A DNA stretch of 6,492 bases from Methylovulum sp. (GTDB lineage Bacteria; Pseudomonadota; Gammaproteobacteria; Methylococcales; Methylomonadaceae). Below, piece by piece: positions 1 through 6,492 of this stretch. Each line of letters starts with the position of its first letter. Positions within the stretch are counted from its first letter, which is position 1. The notes under the pieces were generated by a model. The model ran no database searches. It was not told the DNA's origin and worked only from the letters and a program-made list of their open reading frames with translations. The stretch lies in assembly GCA_028713595.1 (NCBI GenBank), contig JAQTNZ010000157.1, positions 1 through 6,492 of the forward strand. Direction: 5' to 3'. The position numbers were made by a program, and so were the translations under genes.

Positions 1-215
1 TCGCCGATGCCAATGCCACCCCGCCTTTAGGGATAGGCGGCATGGATATGATGGACAAAGGCATAGACAGGCATGGCAAAATCATCTGGGGCGCGATTGG
101 TTTCGGTGCCTTAAAACTGGCCTTGCACCGCGCTTGCATCGCCCAATTGTTTACCGACAACAAACAGGTTCTGGATGCCGAAAATATCTTTGCCTTAGCC
201 AAAGACATGGCCTAA
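1..215 (+). CDS. mtdA: NADP-dependent methylene-tetrahydrofolate / methylene-tetrahydromethanopterin dehydrogenase MtdA, C-terminal part
   Basis: Only the last 70 codons are present, read from position 3 to the TAA at 213-215; the 5' end lies left of the window. MtdA is the cytoplasmic enzyme of methylotrophs that interconverts methylene- and methenyl-tetrahydrofolate (and the methanopterin analogues) with NADP(H), so it feeds or drains the methylene-H4F pool used by the serine cycle. The identification rests on a collinear match to the end of Methylobacterium MtdA as I remember it: the PPLGIGG block near the start of the fragment, LHRACIA in the middle, and the LAKDMA ending. The family is about 290 residues long, so roughly a quarter is visible; the nucleotide-binding region is not seen. 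It is followed after 8 nt by glycerate 2-kinase and then glyA, two other serine-cycle enzymes, which supports the call and suggests one operon. Confidence 0.9.
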   Translation, partial: ADANATPPLGIGGMDMMDKGIDRHGKIIWGAIGFGALKLALHRACIAQLFTDNKQVLDAENIFALAKDMA

Positions 216-223
216 AACCGCTG

Positions 224-1576
224 ATGCCCTTGACAGCGCACTTAAGGCGACATGCCTTAGCCATCTTTCAGGCGGGGGTTGTCGCCGCCGACCCGTATCA
301 AGCCGTCAAACATTGTTTGCACGGTGACGGCCAGTGGCTGGACATTCGCCTGAATGACGGCAACACGCGCACCCGCCGCTGGACAAAAATCCATCTTATC
401 GCCTTTGGCAAAGCTGCCTGTGCGATGGCAACCGCCGCCCGCGACCGCATTCCGCCGTACCTGCTGGCAAACAACGCCATCGCCGTGACCAATTATGAAA
501 ATGTCACCGATGTGGACGCAATTAAGGTCATCGGGGCCGGCCACCCCTTGCCGGATGCCGAAGGCCTAATGGCCGCGCACCGTATCGCCAAAATCGCCAC
601 CACGACCCAAGCCGGTGAACTGGTATTGGTGCTGGTCAGCGGCGGCGGTTCGGCATTAATCCCCTACCCTGTCCCCAGCATCACGCTGGCGGAAAAAATC
701 GCCACCACCGACATATTGCTGGCTTCTGGTGCGGCCATTAACGAGATTAACTGTGTCCGCAAGCATTTGTCGCAATTAAAAGGCGGGGGCTTGGCCAAAC
801 TGGCTTACCCCGCCGATGTCCATGCCCTGGTCTTGTCCGATGTGTTAGGCGATGACCTTAGCGCGATTGCCAGCGGCCCGACCGTACCCGACCACACCAC
901 TTATGGCGATGCGGTCAACCTATTAAAACACCGACACGTCTGGGACAAAATCCCCACCGCCGTGCAACAGCATCTGCACCAAGGCCAGCTTGGCGACATA
1001 CCGGAAACCCCCAAGGCTAACGACCCCATTTTTAGCCATGCCAGCCAAACCCTCATCGGCAGCAATGCCATTAGTGTCAGCGCGATGCTCAACGCCGCCC
1101 AACAATTGGGCTACCACACCCAGCTTTACAACGGGCATTTATGCGGTGAAGCGCGGACGGTGGCCGAACAATGGGTTGCCTACGCCAAAAATATCCAGCA
1201 ACCCTTAGCCTTAGTGGCCGGCGGTGAAACCACCGTCACCTTACAAGGCAGCGGACGCGGTGGGCGCAACCAAGAAATGGCCTTAGCCTTCGCCCTCGCC
1301 GCCGAGCAACAAGGACTAAGCGGACACTGGGTGTTTTTAAGCGGCGGCACGGACGGGCGCGACGGCCCCACCGATGCGGCGGGCGGACTGGTTGACGCAG
1401 GGACAATAAGCCGTATGCTAGGTCGAGCTGTCGCCACCACCAAGCTGGCTAACAACGATTCCTATCACGCCTTGCAACACTCAGGCGATTTGCTGGTAAC
1501 GGGTGCCACCGGCACCAATGTCGCCGACCTGCAAGTGCTGCTACTGATACCAGACGCACCTTATACACACCAATAA
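224..1576 (+). CDS. gckA: Glycerate 2-kinase, MOFRL/GckA type
   Basis: This 450-residue cytoplasmic enzyme phosphorylates D-glycerate to 2-phosphoglycerate with ATP, the step by which the serine cycle reaches central carbon metabolism. The N-terminal DUF4147-like domain carries SGGGSA at 139-144 and a conserved block with SDVLGDD at 205-211, followed by IASGP. The C-terminal MOFRL domain has GGET at 333-336, RGGRNQE at 345-351 and [16 protein letters not shown] starting at 373. Length is normal for the class (about 420-450). I chose the ATG at 224, because homologues begin near the RRHALAIF segment just after it. An upstream in-frame ATG at 134 would add 30 residues lying inside mtdA and unlike the family. 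No clear Shine-Dalgarno precedes 224, so translation is probably coupled to mtdA, whose stop is 8 nt upstream. The alternative is hydroxypyruvate reductase TtuD, an old name for the same family; the neighbours favour the kinase. Confidence 0.92.
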   Translation: MPLTAHLRRHALAIFQAGVVAADPYQAVKHCLHGDGQWLDIRLNDGNTRTRRWTKIHLIAFGKAACAMATAARDRIPPYLLANNAIAVTNYENVTDVDAIKVIGAGHPLPDAEGLMAAHRIAKIATTTQAGELVLVLVSGGGSALIPYPVPSITLAEKIATTDILLASGAAINEINCVRKHLSQLKGGGLAKLAYPADVHALVLSDVLGDDLSAIASGPTVPDHTTYGDAVNLLKHRHVWDKIPTAVQQHLHQGQLGDIPETPKANDPIFSHASQTLIGSNAISVSAMLNAAQQLGYHTQLYNGHLCGEARTVAEQWVAYAKNIQQPLALVAGGETTVTLQGSGRGGRNQEMALAFALAAEQQGLSGHWVFLSGGTDGRDGPTDAAGGLVDAGTISRMLGRAVATTKLANNDSYHALQHSGDLLVTGATGTNVADLQVLLLIPDAPYTHQ

Positions 1577-1596
1577 ACCCACCATCAGGAGACACC

Positions 1597-2850
1597 ATGT
1601 TTAACAAATCCATGACCATTCAAGGCTTTGACGATGAATTGTTTAACGCAATGGAAGAAGAGCGCCATCGTCAGGAAGACCACATCGAACTGATCGCCTC
1701 GGAAAACTACGCCAGCCCGCGGGTGATGGAAGCCTTAGGCTCGCAATTGACCAACAAATACGCCGAAGGCTACCCTGGCAAACGCTATTACGGTGGCTGT
1801 GAATTTGTCGATAAAGCCGAACAGCTCGCCATTGACCGCGCCAAGGCTTTGTTTGGCGCCGATTACGCCAACGTCCAAGCCCATTCCGGCTCACAAGCCA
1901 ATATGGCGGTGTTCATGGCGATAATGCAACCAGGCGATACTATCCTAGGCTTAAGCTTGGCCAGTGGCGGGCATTTGACCCACGGCGCCAAACCCAATTT
2001 TTCCGGCAAACTCTACAACGCCGTGCAATACGGCCTGGATGCCGCCACCGGCGAAATTGATTACGCCCAAGTTGAAGCCTTGGCATTGGAGCATAAGCCC
2101 AAAGTCTTGATCGCAGGTTTTTCCGCCTATTCCAGAATCTGGGACTGGCAACGCTTCCGTGATATTGCCGATAAAGTTGGCGCCTACTTTGTGGTCGATA
2201 TGGCGCATGTCGCCGGTTTAGTCGCCGCTGGCCTATACCCCAACCCCGTGCCCGTGGCCGATGTCGTCACCAGCACCACGCACAAATCCCTGCGCGGCCC
2301 GCGCGGTGGCCTGATCTTGTGCCGCAGCAACCCCGATCTGGAGAAAAAAATCGACTCGAACATTTTCCCCGGCATCCAAGGCGGCCCCTCCATGCACGTC
2401 ATCGCCGCCAAAGCCGTGGCGTTTAAAGAAGCGATGGAGCCGGCATTTAAGGTCTACCAACAACAAGTCATCAAAAACGCCCAAGCGATGGCGGCGGTAT
2501 TCATGGCCCGTGGTTTTGATGTCGTCTCCGGCGGCACCGACAACCACCTGATGCTGGTGTCCTTGGTCGCCAAAGGCATCACCGGCAAAGCCGCCGATGC
2601 CGCCCTAGGCCGCGCCCATATCACCGTCAACAAAAACGCCGTACCCAATGACCCACAATCACCGTTCGTCACCAGCGGCATCCGTGTCGGCACCCCCGCC
2701 CCTACCACTCGTGGCTTTAAAGAAGCCGAAGTGACCGAAATCGCCACTATGATGTGTGATGTGATGGACAATCTGGACGATGAAACCGTCATCGCCGCCG
2801 TGCGCGAGCGGGTCGGCAACCTGTGCGCTAGGTTTCCGGTTTATAGCTAA
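1597..2850 (+). CDS. glyA: Serine hydroxymethyltransferase (glycine hydroxymethyltransferase)
   Basis: PLP-dependent cytoplasmic enzyme that interconverts glycine plus methylene-H4F with serine plus H4F. In a methylotroph this is the entry step of C1 into the serine cycle, besides its universal role in C1 and amino-acid supply. The 417-residue length matches E. coli GlyA. Visible landmarks are YPGKRYYGG near 60, GGHLTHG with H126 (the residue that stacks on PLP in the E. coli enzyme), VDMAHVAG around 200, the PLP-binding lysine K230 in [12 protein letters not shown], and [10 protein letters not shown] near the C-terminus. Position 123 is Ser, where E. coli has His and Methylobacterium, from memory, has Ala. 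The start is supported by AGGAGA at 1587-1592, 4 nt before the ATG, and by N-terminal similarity to E. coli GlyA. It lies 20 nt after the glycerate kinase, so probably in the same transcript. Confidence 0.97.
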   Translation: MFNKSMTIQGFDDELFNAMEEERHRQEDHIELIASENYASPRVMEALGSQLTNKYAEGYPGKRYYGGCEFVDKAEQLAIDRAKALFGADYANVQAHSGSQANMAVFMAIMQPGDTILGLSLASGGHLTHGAKPNFSGKLYNAVQYGLDAATGEIDYAQVEALALEHKPKVLIAGFSAYSRIWDWQRFRDIADKVGAYFVVDMAHVAGLVAAGLYPNPVPVADVVTSTTHKSLRGPRGGLILCRSNPDLEKKIDSNIFPGIQGGPSMHVIAAKAVAFKEAMEPAFKVYQQQVIKNAQAMAAVFMARGFDVVSGGTDNHLMLVSLVAKGITGKAADAALGRAHITVNKNAVPNDPQSPFVTSGIRVGTPAPTTRGFKEAEVTEIATMMCDVMDNLDDETVIAAVRERVGNLCARFPVYS

Positions 2851-2896
2851 GGCTTACCTATTCAGCGGCGGGGTTATGTAAATTCCCTGAAACAAA

Positions 2897-2943
2897 CTTC
2901 GGCACATCATGGCGTGGCTTTAGCCCACCTGAAGCTGCCGAAG
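2897..2943. repeat. REP-like nested palindrome downstream of glyA
   Basis: An 8-bp perfect inverted repeat, CTTCGGCA at 2897-2904 and TGCCGAAG at 2936-2943, encloses a second hairpin: GTGGC (2914-2918) pairs with GCCCAC (2923-2928) around a TTTA loop with one bulged C. The inner core, GTGGCTTTAGCCCAC, resembles the GTGGGCTTTAGCCCAC palindromes that I remember as dispersed repeats in many bacterial genomes. Its position 46 nt after the glyA stop would let the RNA hairpin protect or end the operon transcript, but no T-run follows, so it is not a canonical intrinsic terminator. Palindromy is seen directly; membership of a repeat family is inference. Confidence 0.5.
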
Positions 2944-3010
2944 CCGCTGAAATATTAGGCGTTTATCCAAACCAAAAATAAGCGCCACCGTATCCCGCTT
3001 CTAAAATAAA

Positions 3011-3040
3011 TTGCCGCCCTTTAGCCACTCGCTGTACTAT
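3011..3040 (+). promoter_or_regulatory. Possible sigma-70 type promoter for the methyltransferase gene
   Basis: TTGCCG at 3011-3016 (4/6 to TTGACA) and TACTAT at 3035-3040 (4/6 to TATAAT) are separated by 18 nt. Transcription would begin near 3047, about 26 nt before the ATG at 3073. The 222-nt gap after glyA makes an independent promoter reasonable, but matches of this quality occur by chance. Confidence 0.3.
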
Positions 3041-3072
3041 GCCCGCTTCCCGTCACCACAGGCCGAGTGATT

Positions 3073-3690
3073 ATGAAAACAGATAGCGACACCATTAAAA
3101 AACGCTATGACCGCATAGCCCCTTATTTTGAAATGCTGGAAGCGGTTGCCGAAGGCTTGTTTTTAAAAAAATGGCGCAAACGGCTGTGGGCGCAGGTGGA
3201 TGGCTATCATATCCTCGAAGTTGGCGTGGGCACCGGCAAAAATTTTGCCCATTATCCAGGCTATGCCCGTATCACCGCGATTGATTTTAGTCCGGGTATG
3301 CTTAAACAGGCACAGCAACAGCGTGAGCGCAAACAAGTCACGGTTGATCTGGAATTGATGGACGTGCAAGCACTTTATTTTGCCGACAACAGTTTCGATA
3401 CCGTGGTCGCCACTTTTGTGTTCTGTTCCGCCCCTATGCCCTTAAAGGGGCTAAAAGAGTTATACCGTGTCTGCAAACCAGGCGGCCAAGTGTTGCTGTT
3501 AGAGCATGTGCTAAGCTCCAAACCTGCTATGGCATGGTTGATGAACCGCTTAAACCCGTTGGTGGTGCGCTTGTTTGGCGCCAATATTAACCGTACCACC
3601 GTCAAGTATGTCAAGGCGTGCCCCTTCGTGTCGGTACGCGTGGATGAGCAAAGCAGTGATATGCTCAAGTTGATTGAGGCGAGGAAATAG
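3073..3690 (+). CDS. Class I SAM-dependent methyltransferase, UbiE-like (type 11)
   Basis: A 205-residue soluble methyltransferase with a Rossmann-like SAM fold. Motif I, ILEVGVGTG, is at 47-55. The acidic residue expected to bind the SAM ribose is D71 in AIDFSP. The later FADNSFDTVVATFVFCS and LKELYRVCKPGGQVLLLEH blocks are motifs typical of the UbiE/Methyltransf_11 group. The start YDRIAPYFEMLE and the end with ANINRTTVKYVKA resemble a branch often labelled as phospholipid or quinone methyltransferase. The substrate cannot be told from sequence: the protein is shorter than UbiE (about 250) and the neighbours give no pathway. I chose ATG 3073; a GTG at 3067 in the same frame would add two residues. 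The Shine-Dalgarno is weak (AGG near 3060). It converges with the DUF1097 gene, separated by 302 nt. Confidence 0.85.
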   Translation: MKTDSDTIKKRYDRIAPYFEMLEAVAEGLFLKKWRKRLWAQVDGYHILEVGVGTGKNFAHYPGYARITAIDFSPGMLKQAQQQRERKQVTVDLELMDVQALYFADNSFDTVVATFVFCSAPMPLKGLKELYRVCKPGGQVLLLEHVLSSKPAMAWLMNRLNPLVVRLFGANINRTTVKYVKACPFVSVRVDEQSSDMLKLIEARK

Positions 3691-3758
3691 CTTTTAGCTA
3701 ATCTAAGAGACAAACGCTCCCATAACGATGCAGGTTGCCCTTTTCATACGGGGGTCTA

Positions 3759-3872
3759 ACTATAAACGGTCAAGTTTTCGGTTTTTATTGAGAGGAGCGC
3801 GGGCACATCCTGCCCGCTGGTTGCGGTCAAGAGACCCAAGCTCCAAAAAACAAAAACTTGACCGTTTAGAGT
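3759..3872. repeat. 114-bp imperfect inverted-repeat element with nested hairpin (MITE-like or large transcribed hairpin)
   Basis: The left arm (3759-3786) matches the reverse complement of the right arm (3845-3872) at 25 of 28 positions, including an unbroken 16-bp core, TAAACGGTCAAGTTTT. Beyond a 7-nt bulge (3787-3793) the pairing resumes as GGAGC at 3794-3798 with GCTCC at 3840-3844. Inside lies a perfect 7-bp hairpin, GCGGGCA at 3799-3805 and TGCCCGC at 3811-3817, with a 5-nt loop. An extra direct copy of CGGTCAAG occurs at 3824-3831. There is no reading frame inside. Near-perfect ends and small size suit a non-autonomous transposable element or a dispersed palindromic repeat. I see no convincing target-site duplication. 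A bidirectional terminator between convergent genes is the alternative. Confidence 0.7.
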
Positions 3873-3923
3873 ATAGGAAAAGCGGGGGATTTGAACGATA
3901 TTAGTCTATGCTTAAACTCAGCC

Positions 3924-3967
3924 ACCAAGCGGTCAGTCACAGGCCATTGCCATGCCAACCGCTTGGT
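3924..3967. repeat. 10-bp perfect inverted repeat downstream of the DUF1097 gene
   Basis: ACCAAGCGGT at 3924-3933 is exactly complementary to ACCGCTTGGT at 3958-3967, with a 24-nt loop. It lies 25 nt past the stop of the minus-strand DUF1097 gene, where a transcript-end hairpin would be expected. The minus-strand sequence just beyond the stem is GGCTGAGTTTAAG rather than a U-run, so intrinsic termination is only a weak possibility. Confidence 0.5.
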
Positions 3968-3992
3968 TATCCTCATAAATTTAACTTCTTAG

Positions 3993-4514
3993 TTATTCTT
4001 TAGTCCATTTAGCGGCCAATTGTCCTGAGAACTGACCAAAATAAGTGCCGACCACGATAGAAATCGAGATGACCAGCAAGGGATTGTTCAGGGAAATGGT
4101 CAGCAACACGTCTTGGTTCAATTTGTCAGGGGTTTGCAGCAAATACGCGAAAGTTGACGAGTAACCCAAAACGCTGGCAGGGATGGCGGCCAGGCGTGGG
4201 CAACTGGCGGCAAGGCACATCACGATAACGGCAATGGCTACCGTGATCGCCGCCATAGCAGGGAAACCGAGCAGAGTGTCAGGAGCGATTTCAGTCAATA
4301 ACAAGGCGGTGATCCAGGCCATGAAAACACCGAAAATGCCACAGACAATAGTGTTCATCAGGGCTTCTTGGTTGGCACCCAACAAAAAGTAAGCCGCCCA
4401 AGCGATGGTCGCCGCCCAGATGAAGAACACGCCGCTGGCAGGCCCTACCGCTAAAAAGGTCGCCACGCCAGCCAGTACGCCAATACTTACAGAAAGTGCG
4501 GTCAGTTTGTTCAT
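3993..4514 (-). CDS. DUF1097 family membrane protein (YcdZ-like)
   Basis: A 173-residue, very hydrophobic inner-membrane protein with about six predicted helices, roughly at 5-24, 26-46, 55-75, 84-104, 108-127 and 143-163. The second and third helices, with AAYFLLGANQEALMN between them, and the GTYFGQFSGQLA end resemble the DUF1097 family, of which E. coli YcdZ is a member of similar length. The molecular function of that family is not established, to my knowledge. The start is well supported: on the minus strand GGAGA lies about 7 nt before the ATG (complement at 4512-4514). It is the only minus-strand gene here, convergent with the methyltransferase and divergent from hslV, so probably monocistronic. 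The polar ends are short and no cleavable signal peptide with a processing site is evident. Confidence 0.8.
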   Translation of the reverse strand: MNKLTALSVSIGVLAGVATFLAVGPASGVFFIWAATIAWAAYFLLGANQEALMNTIVCGIFGVFMAWITALLLTEIAPDTLLGFPAMAAITVAIAVIVMCLAASCPRLAAIPASVLGYSSTFAYLLQTPDKLNQDVLLTISLNNPLLVISISIVVGTYFGQFSGQLAAKWTKE

Positions 4515-4588
4515 TAATAATCTCCAATTAAAACCTCAGTGAGTGGATGTGACCGGATTAGCCAGTGAGGCAGCTTGTCTGACCCGGT

Positions 4589-4618
4589 GTTCGGATAGGG
4601 ATGGATAAAAATCCGAAC
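4589..4618. repeat. 8-bp inverted repeat upstream of the DUF1097 gene
   Basis: GTTCGGAT at 4589-4596 is exactly complementary to ATCCGAAC at 4611-4618, with a 14-nt loop, centred about 90 nt upstream of the DUF1097 start. On the + strand it is followed by TTTT, so it could act as a weak terminator toward hslV. On the - strand it would lie in the leader or promoter zone of the DUF1097 gene, where a dimeric regulator could bind. The sequence does not decide between these. Confidence 0.4.
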
Positions 4619-4674
4619 TTTTCTGATGTTAGCAGAGATTAAAGCTAAGGGAAAAGCTAAATATTGCGGTATGG

Positions 4675-4703
4675 CTTGAATTACTGTGGACTAATCCTCA
4701 TTT
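4675..4703 (+). promoter_or_regulatory. Heat-shock (sigma-32/RpoH) promoter for hslVU
   Basis: CTTGAA at 4675-4680 is an exact -35 core. CCTCATTT at 4696-4703 matches the -10 consensus CCCCATTT at 7 of 8 positions. The spacer is 15 nt; the E. coli groE and dnaK P1 promoters have 13-14 by the same count. Transcription would start near 4710, giving a leader of about 120 nt before hslV. The hslVU operon is a classical sigma-32 target in E. coli, so the position fits the gene. Confidence 0.7.
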
Positions 4704-4779
4704 CTGTCAATTCACGGGGCTTTTTAGCGGGATGGGCGTGACTTTTTTCGCACTTTTATGGTTATACCCTGTAAAATGG

Positions 4780-4804
4780 CTGGACATATTTGATAGAAGT
4801 CCAG
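4780..4804 (+). promoter_or_regulatory. Leader hairpin just upstream of the hslV ribosome binding site
   Basis: CTGGAC at 4780-4785 pairs exactly with GTCCAG at 4799-4804 around a 13-nt AT-rich loop. It ends 14 nt before the AGGA (4819-4822) that serves hslV. The rest of the 4515-4831 spacer holds the heat-shock promoter and the hairpin at 4589-4618; I see no further gene in it. A stem-loop in the E. coli hslVU leader has been linked to message stability; a similar role here is inference. Confidence 0.35.
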
Positions 4805-4831
4805 GTTGAGTAACTTTTAGGATAAAAAAAC

Positions 4832-5377
4832 ATGTTTAGAGGAACAACCATACTTTCTGTGCGCCGGGGCGGTAAAGTGGTGATGGGTGGCGACGGGCAG
4901 GTGACTTTAGGGAACACGGTCATGAAGGGCAATGCCCGGAAAGTGCGCCGTTTGTATCACGATAAGGTGATCGCCGGTTTTGCCGGTGCGACCGCCGATG
5001 CCTTTACCTTGTTTGAGCATTTTGAGGGCAAGCTGGAAAAACATCGGGGCAATTTGACCCGCGCCGCCGTAGAAATGGCTAAGGATTGGCGCACTGATAG
5101 GGCTTTGCGTAAGTTGGAAGCGTTGCTGGTGATTGCCGATGCCAAAACCTCGTTGATTATTTCGGGTACGGGCGATGTGATTGAGCCGGAGCATGATTTG
5201 ATGGCGATAGGTTCAGGTGGGGCGTTCGCCCAAGCCGCCGCGCGGGCGTTGCTGGAAAACACCGAGCTGAGTGCGCGGGATATTGTGGAGCGGTCGTTAA
5301 ATATTGCCGCTGATATTTGTATTTACACTAACCACAATCTCCGTATCGAAGAGCTTGACGCAGAACCTAACGAGTAA
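4832..5377 (+). CDS. hslV: ATP-dependent protease subunit HslV (ClpQ), threonine peptidase
   Basis: Proteolytic subunit of the cytoplasmic HslVU protease, a double hexamer related to proteasome beta subunits that degrades unfolded and regulatory proteins fed by HslU. The 181-residue protein aligns almost end to end with E. coli HslV (176). The catalytic nucleophile should be T5 in [10 protein letters not shown], exposed by removal of the short MFRG leader; E. coli has only Met before this Thr. The partner residues by alignment are D21 (GGDGQVTLG) and K37 (MKGNARK). [22 protein letters not shown] and ICIYTNH are further family signatures. The start is supported by AGGA at 4819-4822, 9 nt before the ATG, and by the position of the Thr. 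It is expressed with hslU, 13 nt downstream, probably from the heat-shock promoter at 4675-4703. Confidence 0.97.
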   Translation: MFRGTTILSVRRGGKVVMGGDGQVTLGNTVMKGNARKVRRLYHDKVIAGFAGATADAFTLFEHFEGKLEKHRGNLTRAAVEMAKDWRTDRALRKLEALLVIADAKTSLIISGTGDVIEPEHDLMAIGSGGAFAQAAARALLENTELSARDIVERSLNIAADICIYTNHNLRIEELDAEPNE

Positions 5378-5390
5378 GACGAGCAAACCC

Positions 5391-6492
5391 ATGACACAAA
5401 TGACACCCAAAGAAATTGTTAGCGAATTGGACAAACACATTATCGGTCAGGCCAGCGCCAAGCGGTCGGTGGCGATTGCGTTGCGCAACCGTTGGCGGCG
5501 GCAAAATGTCGATCCGGCCTTGCGCAACGAGATCACCCCCAAAAATATTCTGATGATAGGCCCTACTGGGGTCGGCAAGACTGAAATCGCCCGCCGTCTG
5601 GCGCGTTTGGCGAACGCCCCGTTTATCAAAATTGAAGCCACCAAATTTACCGAAGTCGGTTATGTAGGCCGTGATGTCGAATCAATTATCCGTGACTTGG
5701 TGGATTCGGCGATTAAAATGACGCGTACCAACGAAATGGAGAGGATGCAGACACAAGCCGCCGACTCGGCGGAAGAGCGCCTGCTGGATATTTTATTGCC
5801 GTTGCCGTTGTCACCGACCGGCAGCTTGTCAATGTCAGAAGAAGCCACCCGGCTGAAAATGCGCAATAAATTACGCGCCGGTGATTTGGACGAGCGCGAA
5901 ATTGAAATTGATGTCCATGTCGCGCCCATGGGCGTGGAAATTATGGCGCCGCCGGGCATGGAAGAAATGACCAGCCAATTGCAAGGTATGTTCCAAAACA
6001 TGAGTTCCGAACGCACCAAGCCACGCAAGATGAAAGTCAGCAAGGCCCTGAAGGTGTTGCAGGAAGAGGAAGCCGCCAAACTGGTCAATGATGAGGACAT
6101 CAAATTACGCGCCGTGGAAGCGGTTGAGCAGCATGGCATAGTCTTTTTGGATGAAATCGACAAAATCTGTAAACGCGGCGAACATGGCGGCGGTAGCGGT
6201 GAAGTGTCGCGTGAAGGTGTGCAGCGTGATTTGTTGCCCATCGTCGAAGGCAGCACCGTCAGCACCAAATATGGCATGGTTAAAACCGACCATATCCTGT
6301 TTATTGCCTCAGGGGCGTTCCATGTCGCCAAGCCATCGGACTTGATCCCCGAACTGCAAGGCCGTTTTCCGATCCGTGTCGAATTAAGCCCATTGTCAGC
6401 CGAAGATTTTGTGCGTATCCTGACTGAACCTAACGCTTCGTTGACCGAGCAATACAGTGCCTTGTTGGCGACCGAAGGCGTTTCCCTATCGT
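5391..6492 (+). CDS. hslU: ATP-dependent protease ATPase subunit HslU (ClpY), truncated by the window edge
   Basis: AAA+ unfoldase that recognises substrates, unfolds them with ATP and threads them into HslV. The first 367 codons of about 440 are present and the frame is open to the right edge. The N-terminus ([17 protein letters not shown]) is nearly that of E. coli. Walker A GPTGVGKT is at 57-64, the substrate-gripping pore loop GYVG at 90-93, and Walker B with VFLDEID at 251-257. Between them lies the variable I-domain (about 110-230), which includes the conserved [16 protein letters not shown] segment. The sensor region LFIASGAF and [12 protein letters not shown] follow. The C-terminal tail that docks into HslV is outside the window. 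I chose ATG 5391, 13 nt after hslV; another in-frame ATG at 5400 is possible but would lose the usual first three residues. The Shine-Dalgarno is weak, which fits translational coupling to hslV. Confidence 0.97.
   Translation, partial: MTQMTPKEIVSELDKHIIGQASAKRSVAIALRNRWRRQNVDPALRNEITPKNILMIGPTGVGKTEIARRLARLANAPFIKIEATKFTEVGYVGRDVESIIRDLVDSAIKMTRTNEMERMQTQAADSAEERLLDILLPLPLSPTGSLSMSEEATRLKMRNKLRAGDLDEREIEIDVHVAPMGVEIMAPPGMEEMTSQLQGMFQNMSSERTKPRKMKVSKALKVLQEEEAAKLVNDEDIKLRAVEAVEQHGIVFLDEIDKICKRGEHGGGSGEVSREGVQRDLLPIVEGSTVSTKYGMVKTDHILFIASGAFHVAKPSDLIPELQGRFPIRVELSPLSAEDFVRILTEPNASLTEQYSALLATEGVSLS

Larger units (their letters stand above)
3691..3992. other. Convergent intergenic region without a gene
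   Basis: This 302-nt gap lies between the stops of the methyltransferase gene (+) and the DUF1097 gene (-). I see no credible coding region in it. It holds the 114-bp inverted-repeat element at 3759-3872 and the 10-bp inverted repeat at 3924-3967, described separately. Neither has the GC-rich stem followed at once by a T-run that would mark a standard terminator for either gene. Confidence 0.8.

Noticed and set aside
134..223. An upstream ATG that would extend the glycerate kinase by 30 residues.
   Set aside because: The extension lies inside the mtdA coding sequence in another frame and does not look like the family's N-terminus; ATG 224 is the natural start.
2850..2981. An open frame after glyA ending in EAAEILGVYPNQK and a TAA at 2979-2981, which reads like the C-terminus of a protein.
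   Set aside because: It has no ATG, GTG or TTG start in frame within the gap and no ribosome binding site, and it runs through the palindrome at 2897-2943. A chance frame or an old gene remnant cannot be told apart by eye.
3881..3900. Minus-strand sequence resembling a tRNA T-arm (TTCAAATCCCCC).
   Set aside because: The bases on the other side do not pair to form the T-stem, and no acceptor, anticodon or D-arm could be found nearby.
4738..4777. Possible sigma-70 elements (TATACC, TAAAAT) between the heat-shock promoter and hslV.
   Set aside because: No -35 box with acceptable spacing could be matched to either hexamer.
5660..6331. A 223-codon open frame on the minus strand opposite hslU.
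   Set aside because: It is fully antisense to the highly conserved HslU coding sequence, is rich in Ser/Arg with no recognisable motif, and is best explained as a shadow of hslU codon usage.
1..6492. A search for CRISPR arrays, toxin-antitoxin pairs, phage genes or defence systems.
   Set aside because: No regularly spaced repeats and no such proteins are visible; all sizeable genes are metabolic, membrane or protease genes.

Overview
The window comes from a bacterium of moderate G+C content. It looks like a gammaproteobacterial (type I) methanotroph or methylotroph, probably Methylococcales. Three adjacent genes encode C1/serine-cycle enzymes (MtdA, glycerate 2-kinase, serine hydroxymethyltransferase), while HslV and HslU closely resemble the gammaproteobacterial proteins. 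The lineage is inferred from gene content and remembered protein similarity; no search was run.

Layout. (1) Positions 1-2850, + strand: a tightly packed C1 operon. It holds the 3' end of mtdA, a MOFRL-type glycerate 2-kinase starting 8 nt after the mtdA stop, and glyA 20 nt further on. MtdA interconverts methylene- and methenyl-tetrahydrofolate. GlyA joins methylene-H4F to glycine to make serine. The kinase returns carbon to central metabolism by turning glycerate (from serine via hydroxypyruvate) into 2-phosphoglycerate. (2) 2851-3072: a spacer with a REP-like nested palindrome and a possible promoter. (3) 3073-3690, + strand: a UbiE-type class I SAM methyltransferase of unknown substrate. 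(4) 3691-3992: a convergent spacer without a gene, holding a 114-bp imperfect inverted-repeat element with 25/28 matching arms and a nested hairpin, plus a separate 10-bp inverted repeat. (5) 3993-4514, - strand: a six-helix DUF1097-family membrane protein. (6) 4515-4831: a divergent spacer with a hairpin near the DUF1097 gene, a very good match to a heat-shock (sigma-32) promoter, and a leader hairpin before hslV. (7) 4832 to the right edge, + strand: hslV and the first 367 codons of hslU, the two subunits of the ATP-dependent HslVU protease.

The protein-coding content is conventional. I found no undescribed multigene system. The features most worth a second look are in the non-coding gaps: the 114-bp inverted-repeat element, the REP-like palindrome after glyA, and the heat-shock promoter with its structured leader before hslVU.
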